Assembly (NCBI GenBank): GCA_963576725.1
Contig: OY755237.1
Coordinates: 54,659,805-54,723,804 of the forward strand
DNA: 64,000 nt
Reading direction: 5' to 3'
DNA from: Azorinus chamasolen
Taxonomy: Eukaryota; Mollusca; Bivalvia; Cardiida; Solecurtidae
The notes below the pieces were generated by a model. That model did not search any database, was not told the origin of the DNA, and saw only the letters and a list, made by a program, of their open reading frames with translations. Below are positions 38,301 through 53,300 of this stretch, piece by piece; within the stretch, counting starts at the first letter, position 1, and every line of letters starts with the position of its first letter. The position numbers and the translations under genes were made by a program.

Positions 38301-41300
38301 AAGGTTTACAAGGTATACTGAATTTGTCTGCACAAAATTTCCATTAGAGAGCTAAACAATTTATATCCTGATGAGACCCATGGTATATGTCTAGTCATCT
38401 GGATCAAAACTGTTTTGCAATGGTAATTGTGGATAAGCCTATAGCAGGTTAAAGGTTTGTAGAGTAGAAACATTGGATTACAATAAGGTGTGGAAAAGAG
38501 GAAGGTGTGTGTGTATTTGGGGGGAGGGTAGGGGCGGGGGGGGGGGGGGGGGGGGGGAAGATGCAAACAGCCTCACTTTTGTCATTCAAATTAACCCTTC
38601 ATAGAGGAGACCCTGATCAGATATCTCTTACAGGAGCCATCTGATCTGGGTCTACTGTTTGAAAAGGCGTGAAAAAGTGTTTATATGAGTGAGTGGGTAA
38701 TACAATACCATATTCTCCATCAAAGACAAATGAACAAGCATTAATAATTCACAGCAAAATTTACACAGCATTCAAAATGTTTAGGTAACTCTTCAGCTGA
38801 CCCATGAGTCATGACAGAGTATACAACATCCCTCGTGACGTAATTTTAATAATTTATTGCATACATTTCATATGTTTTACATAATGGTACAGTCTTTGCA
38901 TGCTAGCAACAATTTTGTGACCAAAGAAACAGTTTTAGATCGGCATTGGGAGAAAAAAAAAATCAAAAATTGAAGCAGACAACAATTTTAGCAGGCAACA
39001 AATGCTTAGCATGCGGAGTTAAAAGTTTATGCTTTAAAGGATACATTTGTACATGTATAGAGATATACCCTTCTTAATTACTCACCCTAAATATTCCTAC
39101 AGACAAGCTTAGGCAAATTAAATGGGTGGAGGGGGATTGGGCTTCCAAATACTTAGGGTAATAACAGTGTATATACATGTATATAAGTATTGATGTATCT
39201 TATACTTCCTAGTTAGTAAAACTTTATATCTGTAAAATCTTAAAGAACAGTAAAAACCACTCTACAACAGCCACAGTGAGCCACTAAAGCAAAGTATAGT
39301 TCTGTGCTTTTAAGACCAGTAGTCACTAAATGCAGTACTAAGGTTGGGCTTTCTGCATAACATTTGTCCTGCACTAAGCAACCATTTGCTTTTTAAAAAA
39401 CAACGTTTATTTACCCTTTCCTCCATAAATACGCCTTTCTACCCCTCTGTAATAGTCACTTCTTGGAACCATTGTGATAAATAGAGCATCTGCTCCATAG
39501 GAGCAAATGCTCTATTTATCACAATGGTTTCAATACTACACAATTCTATAATTTTCCTTTCTCTAGTATATGCTCCTTTTCGGTAGATTCATTCAAAGAG
39601 GTTGGGTCTAAAAATAGCCTATGGAGGAATGGGTTAACACTTTACAAATTAATCCTGCCACACCATAATCCCATCTTTTTATGCTTTTGAAAGCAGAGTA
39701 GACCTAGATTAAACAGTTCCTGTAAGAGCTGTCTGATCAGTCTGCTCTGTTTGCTTCTTTGTTACATATTTGATTTTTCTCTATTGCCATGGTAATAGAT
39801 TTCTTAATATTAATTTTTAAAACAAGTACTAATAATTACTGTTCATATGAAGTAAAAGTTGAAATGGTGTATGTAGAGTGTTTCTACTGTATTTATCTGA
39901 GTACAGTAGAACCTGTCTTACATGGCAATTAAAAGGGTCTAATTAAAGGTCTGTGAGGCAGGTGGTAACTTAATGCAGGTCAAAGTAATGCAGAAAGCTC
40001 CTGTAGGAGTTTTCTGCATATCTTTTGCCCTACATTATGCAACCACCTGCTTTTTATGATCCCTATGTTCAATAAATGAATGCGGGCTTAAGATAGGTTC
40101 AACTGTACTGTCTTGTTTATTGCTTGGTTCATGCATTAGTAATTGTTTTCAGTTTCCATTACATGACTCTTTGGTAACTTCATGTGGATTTTGTGTTTAA
40201 TCATGCACATACAGAACATTATACAGTAAATCCCCTCTAATGTAACCATCAAAAAGAGACATTATTCTGGGGTAGTAGAGGCAGGTGGTAGCTTAATACA
40301 GGACAAAAGTAATGCAGAAAGCTCCTAGGAGCTTTCTGCATTATTTTTGTCCTGCATTAAGCAACTATCTGCTTATACAGACATCCATGTTTATTCATTA
40401 AGTGGTCGCATTAGAGGGGCCTACAGTATACTATTTCATTATATTACTATATAATACATGTACATGTAGATCAATTTCATAGTCATATATTCAAAGATTG
40501 TTTTAGTCCTGCCTTTGATTCATCTCTTCAAAACACAACAGCTACTAGTCTACATCGCTAACTGACATTCATTCCCATCATCCCTTAGCAACAGCTTCTC
40601 AATCCAACAGGGCAGCTTGTACCTACAACCTGTTGCCATGCCAATTATTCTGTTGCCACAGCAGCAATTTTATTTAAGAGTTACTCACCATATCCACGGT
40701 TTCCTGCAAACAGGCCACATGAGAGAATATACAATATTAAAGCAAAGCATGATGAGACTACAACAAGTGGGCAACGTGAATGGTAACAAATTGAATGCTA
40801 AGGAATTAAAAGTGACATGGTCAGTTATTGTTTAATGGTAGAGTCTATTCAGGATAAAAGGTTTAACGCTTTACCCGTTCAATATTCAAGTAAGAATACT
40901 GGGTATACTCTGTTTGCAAATGCTTGAAAAAGCATTTGTAAGAAGGGGTTGCGTGAGGATATGCATGAACAACAGTGAAAACCCTGATCAGAGGGCTCCT
41001 GCAGGAGCCTTTTGATCTGGGTCAACACTATTTGCAAATTTCCTAGCATTCAAATGGTTAAAACGTCAAAATAAAAATACACATAACCACTGTAATGGAA
41101 TGACAGTGATACAACAAAAAGAACCTTAATTACCAATAGTATTCAGACAGATAAACTTTGGCAAATAGTGCAGACCCAGATCAAACTGGTCCTGAAGGAG
41201 CAGTTTGATCTGGGTCTATACTATTTGCCTCTATGTCAGTCAAATGAAAAATGATAAAAATAAGCCAAAATTGACCTGTTCAGCTTTATAAACCCATGGA

Positions 41301-44300
41301 GAAAAGACTGGTTGTCTGAACACAAAAGGTAATTTGGTTATGTGTGAATAATAAAAGCTATATCACAAGAAATTTGTACTCCGACATCAGCATACCGTGT
41401 AGATCCCTTGGAAAATATGGCATCTGATCAAGGTCTATACTGTTTGTACAGTCAACAATATGTTTCGACAATTGACGTATACAGTTCAAACCATGATTAG
41501 ATTCTACAGGATTTGATATGTCGAGAGTTTTTCATTGTTGTGCTGTAGCTTAAGTAACCTTTCCCAGGGAAGGCATTGACACTGCAGTAGAAACTCCTAT
41601 AATTGTCACTTGGTTGTCTTTAACCCATTACCTCATAGGCTATTTTTAGATACAATCTCTTTGATAAAATCTACCGAAAAGGAGCATTAACTAGAGAAAA
41701 GGAAAATTGTAGAATTCTGTAGTGTGAAACCATTGTGATAAATAGAGCATTTGCTCCAATAGGAGCAAAATTTGCTCTATTTATCACAATGGTTTCAAGA
41801 GGTGACTTTTGCAGAGGCGTCAATATGAGCAGATGGCAGCTCAATCAAAAATAAAAGTAACACCAAACAAAACCCTATATGGACAGTTTCTGCATAATTC
41901 TTGTCTTGCTTTTAGCTACCACCAGTCTTAAAATCCCAACATTAAATCTCTCTTTAGTGACCATTATAGAGAGGTTTTACTGTACAGTAAATGTGCCATG
42001 CATTAATCCTTTCACTGTTGAATATTCATGTCAGAACTAATGACATCATGAATATTTATTAGATGAGTTTTTAACTTTTTATACACTGTACTGGTAGAAA
42101 CTGTAAAGTCAAATATATCTTGATTTCATAAGCAAACAGAGCAGACCCTGATCAGACGGCTCCCACAGGAGTGGTTTGATCTAGGTCTAGTCTGTTTGCA
42201 AGAGTGTGAAAACATGTTTATATCAGAGAAAGGGTTAAAACCAATGGATATTTACATGCATGAATCAACAACAACTCCTTGAATGCAAATATATCAGTGA
42301 TATGATCCATCAGGGTTTAATGATCCATTCAGTATGAACAGGTAAAATGTGCGAAAGGAATCTGAGTGACAAATAGTGCAGACCCTGATCAGATGACTCC
42401 TCTAATAGCCCTCTGATCTGGGTCTACCCTTGTTTCCAAATGCCAATGTACTCTTTTCTCTTTGTTCGCACTCAGGGAGTTAAGACAAGTGAATATTTAC
42501 ATGCATTAATCAGCTTTAGTGTGTTCAGATTCATATCTGTATATCTGTCACCAATGAATATGTTAGTTTGTTTTATACATGATGTATGGTTTCTGAAACT
42601 TCTGAGCGTCCACAGCAACATCAACAGCAGCCAAGCTGATCTTACTAGAAATGTAAATCTATTCACACAGACAGACCTGAATATATGAGGAGTATATATC
42701 AGAGGTCCAGATATGATGCATACATGTACATTAAAACATTCCCTCATAGGCTATTTTTAGATCCAACCACTTTGAATTAATCTACCAAAAAGGAGCATTA
42801 ACTAGAGAAAAGTAAAATTTTAGAATTTTGTAATTTGAAACCATTGTGATAAATAGAGCATTTGCTCCTATAGCAGCAAACGCTCTATTTATCACAATCG
42901 TTTCAACAGGTGACTTTTGCAGAGGCACTAAGAGGTGTCAATATGAGGGAATGGGTTAAAACATTTTCAAGAACAACTTCTTTATTTATCCACTAAACCC
43001 TATGTTGTGACCACTCTTTAGAAACTGCCATGGCAGAAATTGTAGAATCAGGTTTATAATTCAGTACTTCTTGTTCTGAAAATTGAATACCGCTTAAGCC
43101 GGTGCTAGGGGGCGTGAGCAGTGTTGCACTTTCAATTACTGTTCATAAACAGACTCAATAAAACTGAGTCTGCAATTTTCTCTTTTTGTGTTGCAATTTT
43201 TGCTCTCAGGGGATCACCTCCCTTCAGAATTTATTATATCATTAAAATTAGAAAATAGAGCAAATCAGACCAGACAGTTCCTGTAAGAGCTGCCTGATCA
43301 GGGTCAGCTCTGTTAGTTTGTGAAATTATAATAGATCTGACTCTCCAGCTCCTACCAATACCACAACAATGATGTCTACATAATAATGCCATCATAAAAA
43401 TTCAGCTTATGAATATTCATGATGTCATTATTTTGTACATGAATATTCAACAGGTAATGGGTTATTCTAACGCAATCTGTCAAATTCCTGAAATCTGATT
43501 GGCTCATGTGACCAAATTTGCGGCATATAAAAAGTGTTTTATACGTCGCAAATTCAACCAATCGAAAACGGCCGAATAACACCATGTGCATGTAAATATA
43601 TCAATGCGCGTTGTTTATAAGCAATGATAAATCCGTATGCATACTTTGACATATAAATCTAAATCTAGTCCAGTTTGGCCCGTTATTTCAAGTTATTTTC
43701 CATTGTTTACTTTGACACGACTTGAACGGTCTCTTATATGCACATGTGTCATGTGGAGAATTATTGAGATACTCTAAGCGTTGGGATCCAGATTAGCCCT
43801 TATTTATTATATCGTTCAAACATAACGTTATAACGTGACGTCATTGTTACAGACGACGTTTTCCCGTATGGCGCCAAAGACTAAGATGACGTTACTTTAC
43901 CAAAATGTGTATTGAATGTATGTATTGAGCATGTTGAATAGCTACCGCACAATTATTCATGACTTATGAAATGTATTTATATAAACCAGGGTGAAAACAC
44001 AGTTACTTTAAGAAATCTGAGAGAAACTGGTGCACTATTTCTTGCCTCATCACTCATTTAATCATCCGCGCGCAAAGGATATTACTTGAGTTAAAATTGG
44101 CTTAACAATTTGTCGTTTTTCGTGTTAAGATTGCGTTAGAATAGGGTTAATCCTACTGTAATTTGAAATTTGCGACGGTATATGAGTTTTTTAACGGTCT
44201 TAAATTATTTTAATGACTCCGCCTTCGGCGTCGCCATTAAAATAATTTGCGACCGTTAAAAACCTCATATACCGTCGCAAATTTCAAATTACAGCAGGGT

Positions 44301-47300
44301 TAACCCTATAATTACTCCTCTTATCTACAGGTCTGTAAATTACATCTCTTCACAGTGCTATGTAGAACATGATGAGATTACAGGCAAATATGATCTTTAC
44401 AGCTGTTAGAGATGCAAGACTTCTCATAAAATGGAATATTCAATGTAAAGCTTTCATGCATAAATTTGTATATTAGGCAAATTCATATTAACCCTTTGAA
44501 TATTGGCCATTGTGGGGATAATTAGGTGGCATTTGCAAACAGAGTAGATCCAGATCAGACAACCCGTCCATGAGTGCTCTGATCAGTATCTGCATTGTAT
44601 GCCATTTAAACATAATGATATTTTCCACAGAATTTACTATTTCAAACCATATGAGCTCTACAGTTACAAAAAGAAGGACAATTCCATTTTAGAATATTTG
44701 GCATTCAAAGGGTTAATTATTATTTATATATATTTAGCCCCAAGGCTGGTAAATTACAATCGGCTTCAAACTTGCCTTACATCTTTACTCCACAGAAATG
44801 CTTTTGGACACCTTTACAAACAGAGCTGACACAGATCACACGGCACTTGTAGGAGCCATCTGATCAGGACCTGCTCCGTTTCCTTATGAAATTAAATAAA
44901 TCCGATTAAAAACATTCTGTCAACTTGTCCATACTGCCATTATAAATATTCAGTTAATTGATATGCATAATGTCACTATTTCTTAGATGAATATTCATGG
45001 AGTAAAGAGTTTTAAAAAGCATTGTATAAATTTCTCCTTTTTTCAGCAAAACTTGATAATGTATGTAAATAAGCTTGGACTTTAGTCAGACACTGAATAA
45101 CTTGGCATCTGATCTGTATCCAAACACTATGTTTGTGTAATTCACACAATGATTAGCATTCAAGGGGCAAAGCTAAACATTCCTATGAATCTTATCAGAT
45201 GATGCTAATACCAAGATACTAATATAAAGATATCAATAATACTTTAGTTTGATCAGCAATAGGTAATGAAAAAGTACATATATTAAGTATTCTCATATTC
45301 CATATTGATTCACCTCACTAACATAAGCAGTGTTGCAGCCAGGATTTTAAAAAGAGGGGCGGTTTTCCCCCCTCCCTTTGAAAATTAGGGGCGATTTGTT
45401 CAAAATAGGGGGGCGAATTTTTATTTTACAACAATATCAATGCAAATCTAGCGCAATTGGTTCGACACCGTCGATTTCGTCGCTTTCTACAGGACTAATC
45501 TGTCTGTGACTCGTAGAAGATAAATAACTCGGTTACGTATCTTTGAAACTTGAATTTGGGCTGAATTTGGTTATAGGAAGGATACCTACCCCAAAGTAGT
45601 CACTGAATTTTCTTTAAGATAATGTTTTTTGACGATTTTTACAGCAAACACGTTTTTACTGTTTTCATTTGATTATATAGGTTACGGGCATAGACTAAAA
45701 GTCGGACCGAGACAGGCAAAAATTACTTTACTCAACAAGTTATAAATTATCAGTTGTGAGTGATGTTTTATTGTTTTATCATAAGCACAATTAATTAATA
45801 AAGTAGTCACAAAAAACTGTAGATCTTGGACAGACAACTGTTCACGTATCTGGAATTGCCGAGGTCCCATAGAATATGATAGCCAAGTTACTGTACCGAA
45901 CCGCGTTTTAGCCTTACCTATACATGACAGTTGACAAACATCCGGTTCAGAGTCGATATGAATTGAAAGTTTTACCGGTACTCGCTACAAACTGTTTCGA
46001 CAGCCTGAGGGAGGGAATTTTTTAGCAAAGTAATATTGAAACTTTAGTGCGCGACTAGGCGCCCCCTCCAGTAAAAAAGAGGGGGGAATTTTCAGAAAAA
46101 GGGGGGAATCGCGCGATCGCGCGTCCTGGCTGCAACACTGCATAAGAATGTTGAACTGTTTGCAAATTCCTTCATTCAAACAGTTAACCCTTTACTCAAT
46201 GAATACTCTTGGAAGACATAAAACATGCATATGAACTAGTATTAATTAGCCTAGTATTTATAATGCCATATGAACAAGAAACATTTTGGTCCTGGTAAAC
46301 ACTGTAAAATCAGACCAGTATAATCCCATAAGCAAACAGAGCAGACCCTGATCAGACTGATCCAACAGGAGCCATCTGATCTGGGTCTACTCTAAATGCA
46401 AAGGTGTTAATATGGAGTACAGGTTTAATAATTGAGTTTCAGGAATCAGAACTACAATTTCGCGAGAGCATTTGATAAGACACCGACTGACACATGACTT
46501 TTAGTTTGTCTTGACTGATGGACAGATGTACAGATCTGCAGACATGACATGAAAGTGCCTGACACAAAAATTCTACATGCAACTTGATGGACTCTGTCCA
46601 ATACCCATAGCTACCCTCTTTGTATTTACCCTACGTATCAGAACAGTCAGTCTCCCCTTTCCATCTGTTTGAATGTGGCTCTGTATTGATAAGTGTAACA
46701 ATCAAAGTATGGAGACCCACTATATAACACTTATACAAACAGTGTAGAGCCAGATGCAAAGAGTTCCAAAGGGAGCCCTTTGATCAGGGTCTGCACTGTT
46801 TGTCATTAAAATAATTTTTTTCAATGAAAATTTGGATACAATTTTTTGTTTAATTAGTATTCAGAAAGGGGAGGAGTCAGTTTTAATTATTCATCAGGCA
46901 GATTATGGGTTAAATGAAACTAATGGAGCAGAAAATACAAATGTAGTATAAACCTTGATCAAACAGCTTCTTCAGGAGCAGTTTGATCTAGATCTAAATT
47001 ATTTGCCTGCAACTGATTGGCTCAATACTAAGGGTAATTACGACATATGAATTATACTACAGCAAGAGTAAGTTTGTGATTCTGTCACCACGCAAAACAT
47101 TGTGAATATATGATGTGATGAAAACTAATCCTACACAATCAACATAAAATAAAAATGATCAAATTCTCTTAATCTTACCTCCCACTTTGAGTATTTCTTC
47201 TGGATCTTGTAAGCTACCAGGGTCTGAAAAAGAAAACAGAACTGACTCTGTGTCATTTCTGCGGAAATAAATAGACACTAGCTATTAAATTAACCCATTC

Positions 47301-50300
47301 CCACATAGGCTATTGTTTGACCCAACCTCTTTGAATAAATCTACCCAAAAGGAGCATTTACTATAGAAAAGAAAATTTTAGGAGTGTGTAGTTTTGAAAC
47401 CATTGTGATAAACAGAGCATTTGCTCCATAGGAGCAAATGCTCTATTAAACACAATGGTTTCAGAAAGTGACTTTTACAGAGGTGGCAATATGAGGGAAT
47501 AAGTTAAAGAAAGCTCTTCAATTAAACTCTTTCCTTCATATAAACACTTTCTCACGATCTGCAAACAGAGTAGTCCTAGGGTCAGCTCTGTTTGCTTGTG
47601 TGAGTACATTGTATATAGATGTGATCCTATAATGCTTGTCAAAGCATAGAATTGTAAATATTACCTTATAAAATCTAAGTCAATGAATATTCATGAACTG
47701 ATAAATCCATGCAGAAATATTCAGCAGAGAAAGGGCCATAACAAGAAACAAATTATTCTACTTCTTTGTACTAAATATCTTCTCCAATTTAAAACAAGAG
47801 TGCCAGTGGGCACAATATATGCCGTCAAGGCTTGGTTCAACATAAACTGAGCTTAACATAATAATAAAATTATTTGCTAAACGCAAATGCTAAATGCAAA
47901 TTCTAGGTCAAATTGTGCAACCTTGACCTTTGATAAACATACCTGGACACATCCATGCTACTGTAGCATGTCCAGATAAACATTCTGGTGTAATTTGAGA
48001 AGGATCCACCAAGCAGAATTTTAGTTAGAGATGTTGCAGACAGACAGACGGACAGATGGACAGACACGAAAAGGTACCTCTACTAGTTCTGCACTGAGTA
48101 ATTGTCATCTGCCAATATTGTTGACTGTTGTATTTATCATAGTCACTTAATAAAATGAGTTTGGATCATGATGAGATGCTATTTACTGGATGTTTCACCC
48201 GTTTCCACACTGTTTATAAGCTGGAAACCAAGAAAACAAGCTTGAGGATTTTCATGAATCTCAAGTCCAGGGTTATAAATCTTCTGAGTTCATTCTAAAG
48301 AAGCAAGCTCAAAATAATCTGATCAACCAGATGCTTGAAAATGATCTTAGACTAAAGCAAAATATTTTTTATAACATTGGGGCCTGGGTAATGAGATGTG
48401 CAGTAGCAACACGCTGGTCATACCTGCTTCATTTTCATCTTCATCTTGAGGATTTCTGCGTACCGAGTCAGCACCTCCCATGGTGCATGCACTTTACAGA
48501 AGTGTACTTTCTCATCAGTCTGTAACAACATAAACAGCAAAACATTGTTAATTATGTTACACAGTAACACACACAGGCATTTAAGCAGAGGCACAGACCA
48601 GACATGTGAATTAAACCTTTCTTAACCCTTTCCTAGAGGAGCCGTCTGATCAGGGTCTACTCTGTTTGCTAATAGAATTTCAAAGCTCTGTGTCTTTACT
48701 TTCAAAAATGGCTACAATATTCCACCTTCCATATTTCGTTTAAAACTATTTTGTCCATGAATATTCAGTAGGTATTGAAATTTGAAATAAACATAGAACA
48801 GGGAAAGGGTTAACCCTTTAATTCATATAGAAGACTTTTCATGCTATTGCAAACAGTATTACTGTACACCTACATCAGACTATTCCTGTCAAACACTTTG
48901 GATCCTAATAAGACACATTTCAGTGCCTCATCTAGTTTTGGTTTGGTTTTATCAGGTTTTCTGTCGCTTTAGCAGTATTTTAGTCATATCACGACATCCA
49001 GCTAATTACAGGTTGAGAAAGACGGTCCATACACAGAACAAATTGCATTATTTCGTGCTTGAAGAACTGCCTCCCTACCGCAAGCCAGCTGGAAGTCTTC
49101 CTCACATGAAAAATCCAAATCCCCAGACCGGTATTCGAACCACAAAGGTGAGGGGCTAAGCGATGTCAGTCAAAGACCACAACGGCTCAGGCCATAGAGG
49201 CCCCACCTCATCTGGATTCAAATTGTCTGCATAGGTTATCAAATTCACCACAAACATGCACAAAGTTAAATCAATTTTCATGCCTTTGCAAACAAAGCTA
49301 CATTTTAAGTGTTTAATCCATTCCCCTTAAAAGGCATTTTAACGCACATGCAAACAGAGTAGACCCAGATCTGATGGCTCCTATAGAAGCTTTCTGATTT
49401 TAGTCTGCTGTTTGCTTATGAAAAAATGTAGATATGATTTTACAGTTTCTGCTATGGCAGAATTTTTTTATATGCCATTATTAAACTTCATCTCATTAAT
49501 ACATGTATTCTTGATGTGATTATCTCTTCCATGAATGTTCATCAGGCAAAGATTGAAATCAAGCCACATTTCAATTATATAATTTTTGTAATATATCATT
49601 TCCATAATACAGTAAAACTTCTCTAAACTGGAATTTAGTAGAGAAGAGTTTAGATACTTTAGGCAGGTGGCTGCTTAATGCAGGATGAAAATCATGCAGA
49701 AAGCACCAAGGAGTTTTCTACATGACTTTCTCCTTGCATTAAGTTGCCACCTGTCTCCAAGATCAATATTTATACTAAATTGAATGTCCGGTTTAGAGGG
49801 GTTTTACTGTACATGTAGAACTGAAAATTACCAGATCGTATTCCAAGCTAAGGCCTTCATCTTTAAGGTTCTTCTCAAACGTTTCTCTTGCAATTTTTGC
49901 CTTCTGGGTATCTTCATCTTCCTTTTCAGGCACCTCCCACGCCAGAACGTAGTCAACACGCTTCACTCCATCATCGAAATACAGGTTTCTCCCCTTAAAT
50001 CACAAATTACAATATTTAATCTTTAGGATTTGGCAGGTGGCATATATTGCTGTCTGCTTCAATATCATTTAGCACACAGTTTAATCCCTTGATTGCAAGA
50101 AATGAGTGATCTGTGAAAATCCAGACCAAAATCTTTTGCCATTTAAAAATACCCTTTCAACTAGAGTTGTGTTTGTCAGACATGGATGCCACCACGTTGA
50201 CACAGCTTAAGTTGCTGGAAAGATTTTCCTTGTATACTAGTGAAAAGACAATAGCGATGTTCCTTATTTTCCCAAGGTGGGGTTATAAAAATAAGCAAAC

Positions 50301-53300
50301 AACATTTTTTTGTAGATTAAAGTGTTGTTTAGCAAAGGAATTTAATTTCAAAGGAATATAGGATAGTCAACTTAATAGGATAAATATATGAAATCAACAT
50401 TTGATCTTTTAACCCTTTACTTTACAGAGAAACCATTTCACGCCTTTGTGAACAGAGTAGACACAGATCAAATGACTCCTGCTGGAGCCATCTGATCAGG
50501 GTCTATTATCAGGCTCACTTATGGAACAACAGAGATCTGACTCTACAGTTTTTTAAATGACCAAAACAGTTCTCTCTTGTGCATTGGTCATTATAAACAT
50601 TCATTTAACCCTTTCCCTCGTAGACTATTTTCAGATCCAACCTCTCTGAATACATCTACCAAAAAGGAGCATTAACTAGAGAAAAGGAAAAGTTTTACAA
50701 TTATACAGTATCGAAACCATTGAGATAAATAGAGCATTTGCTCCTATGGAGCAAATGCTCGATTTACCACAATGTTTTCAAAAGTGACTTTTACAGAGGC
50801 GTAGAAAGGCATATTTATGGAGGAAAGGGATAAATGAATATTCATTAAGTCATGAAACCTTTTATAAATATTCATGAGATAAAGAATTAAACCACTGGAG
50901 ACTCCTATCTAGAAAAGTCATCTTTCAATAGAATTCTGAAACTTATGTCAAGTGCATAAAACCATATCACCAAACACATTAAACCTTTTAGTACAGTAAA
51001 CAGCTGGTATTTAACCACTCAATTCTGGAAACAAGTTCTGGCATTTGTAGAGAAGTGTAGACCCAGATCAAAGGAGTCTTCTGATCACTATCTGCTGATT
51101 GTCATCAAACATCCTTTTTCAAATTTCATTACATTATACTATTTAAAGTGCTCCATTGACCAATGATGGATGTTTCCGCACGCAGTATTAAGCATTTAAA
51201 AGGTTTAATACTACACCTACACAATTCAAACATCTTGACTTTATACATCTCATTCCTCTTCAGACAGCTAAGCTATTAATACAGATGGCAAATACTGACT
51301 GCTTCAACTCTTGAAAAAATCTGCTTCAATTCTTTCTATAAACATCTAAACCTTTCACATTTTAAAATTCTTCTTAAACAGTGCAGACCATGATCAGAGT
51401 GATCCTGTAGGAGCCATCTGATTGGGATTTGCTGTTTGCTTATGGAAGTTTACTGTTTCTGTGATGACCCAATATCTCGTGTTCATCACCATTATATAAA
51501 TTTGACAAATTTATACACATGATGTCATCATTTCTAACATGTATATTCATTAGTTAAAGGGATACGCCTGTCAAACACTATGGATCCTAATGAAAACAAT
51601 ATCTATTAGACTATTCATCAGATTCTAAATAATTAACTATTTACCAATAGTTCTATTAAATTTTAACCCATTCCCTCATATGCTTTTTTAGACCCAACCT
51701 CTTTGAATAAATCTACCCAAAAGGAGCATTTACTAAAGGAAAGGAAAATGTTAGAATTGTATAGTACTGAAACCATTGTGATAAATAGAGCATTTGCTCC
51801 TATGCCATATGAGCAAAGGTTTCAACAAGGACATGCCCAGGACATTTGCCAACAGTTTAGACCAAGACTAACATCAATATCAGATACTTGGCATCATCTG
51901 ATCTTCTAGGAAACTTCTGATGTGGGTCTATTTGGTGTGCCAATGCCAGTTAACCCTTTACTCCATAGATATGCTTTTTTAAACAAGAGGGCCAAGATGG
52001 CCCTTAATCGCTCACCTGATTACCATAGATTTAAGATTTTTGCTGGGTAGTCCATTGGTAGGGCCAATATTGACCTTAGGGACAATATTTGAACAAAGTG
52101 GATAGTGAATCATGAGCAGTAGTTCTGCAGAACAAGATTTTCAAAGATTTAGTATATTGATTTTATCAAGATTGGCCTAAAAATGTGCCCTCTAGAGTAT
52201 TTTTTCTAAGATTTGACCTAGTGACCTACTTTTTATTCCCATCCAACCTATGATCACACTCAACCTTGGTATCACCAAGACAAACACTCTGAGCAAGTTT
52301 GAGGAAGACTGGGCTAAAAATGTGGCCACTGGAGTGTAAACTAGATTTTTCTAAGATATGACCCAGTGACCTACTTTTTGACCTCACATAACCCACTTCC
52401 AAACATTTATTAGATTTTATTAGGACAATCATTCTGGCCAATTTTCATGAAGATTTTGCTATAAATGTGACCTCTAGAGTGTTCACAAGGTTTTCCTACT
52501 ATTTGACCTAGTGACCTAGTTTTTAACCCCACATAACCCACTTTCAAACCTGTTTGAGATTTTATCAAGACTATCATTATGACTAAGTTTCAAGAAGATT
52601 GGACAAAAAATGTGACCACTAGAGTGTTCACAAGGTTTTTCTACTGTTTGACCTAGTGACCTAGTTTTTAACCCCACTTGACCCATTTCAAACTTGTCCG
52701 AGAATTTATCAAGATATTCATTCTGACCAAGTTTCATGAAGATTGGACTAAAATTGTGACCACTAGAGTGTTCACAAGGTTTTTCTACTGTTTGGCCTAG
52801 TGACCTAGTTTTTTACCACACGTAAACCACATTTCAAACTCCTCCTAGATTTTATCAAGACAATCATTCTGACCAAGTTTCATGAAAATTGGGCTAAAAA
52901 TGTGACCTCTAGAGGGTTCACATGGTTTTCCTACTATTTGACGGCTTGGCCAAGATAAAGTGTCCTTTTTATTTTTTTCATTGTTATGCCCAGATATTTA
53001 TCAACCTGTTAATATAATCATGACAATAATAATTCCACTTTAAAGAAAATTTGAAGAGCTTCCCGACAATATATAGTTTTACATACCTACCATGGCTAAT
53101 ATTCAGCGTAGCGGGGAACAAACGGCTGAAAAATGGCCTTTTTTGCTCGTTATGCTGTTGCACGAAAATAAATGCATTTTTTTACATATTATAATTTTAT
53201 ATTGTTTGCATGAATTTTGAAGATGCCGTGTCATTTCAAGGCGGAAATCATCACAGATGAGCATTTTTTTACCTCATGTGATAAGAGCAAGTATTTTTCT

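Noticed and set aside
38306..38566. Proline-rich open frame on the minus strand
   Set aside because: The proline run is only the translation of the G22 tract.
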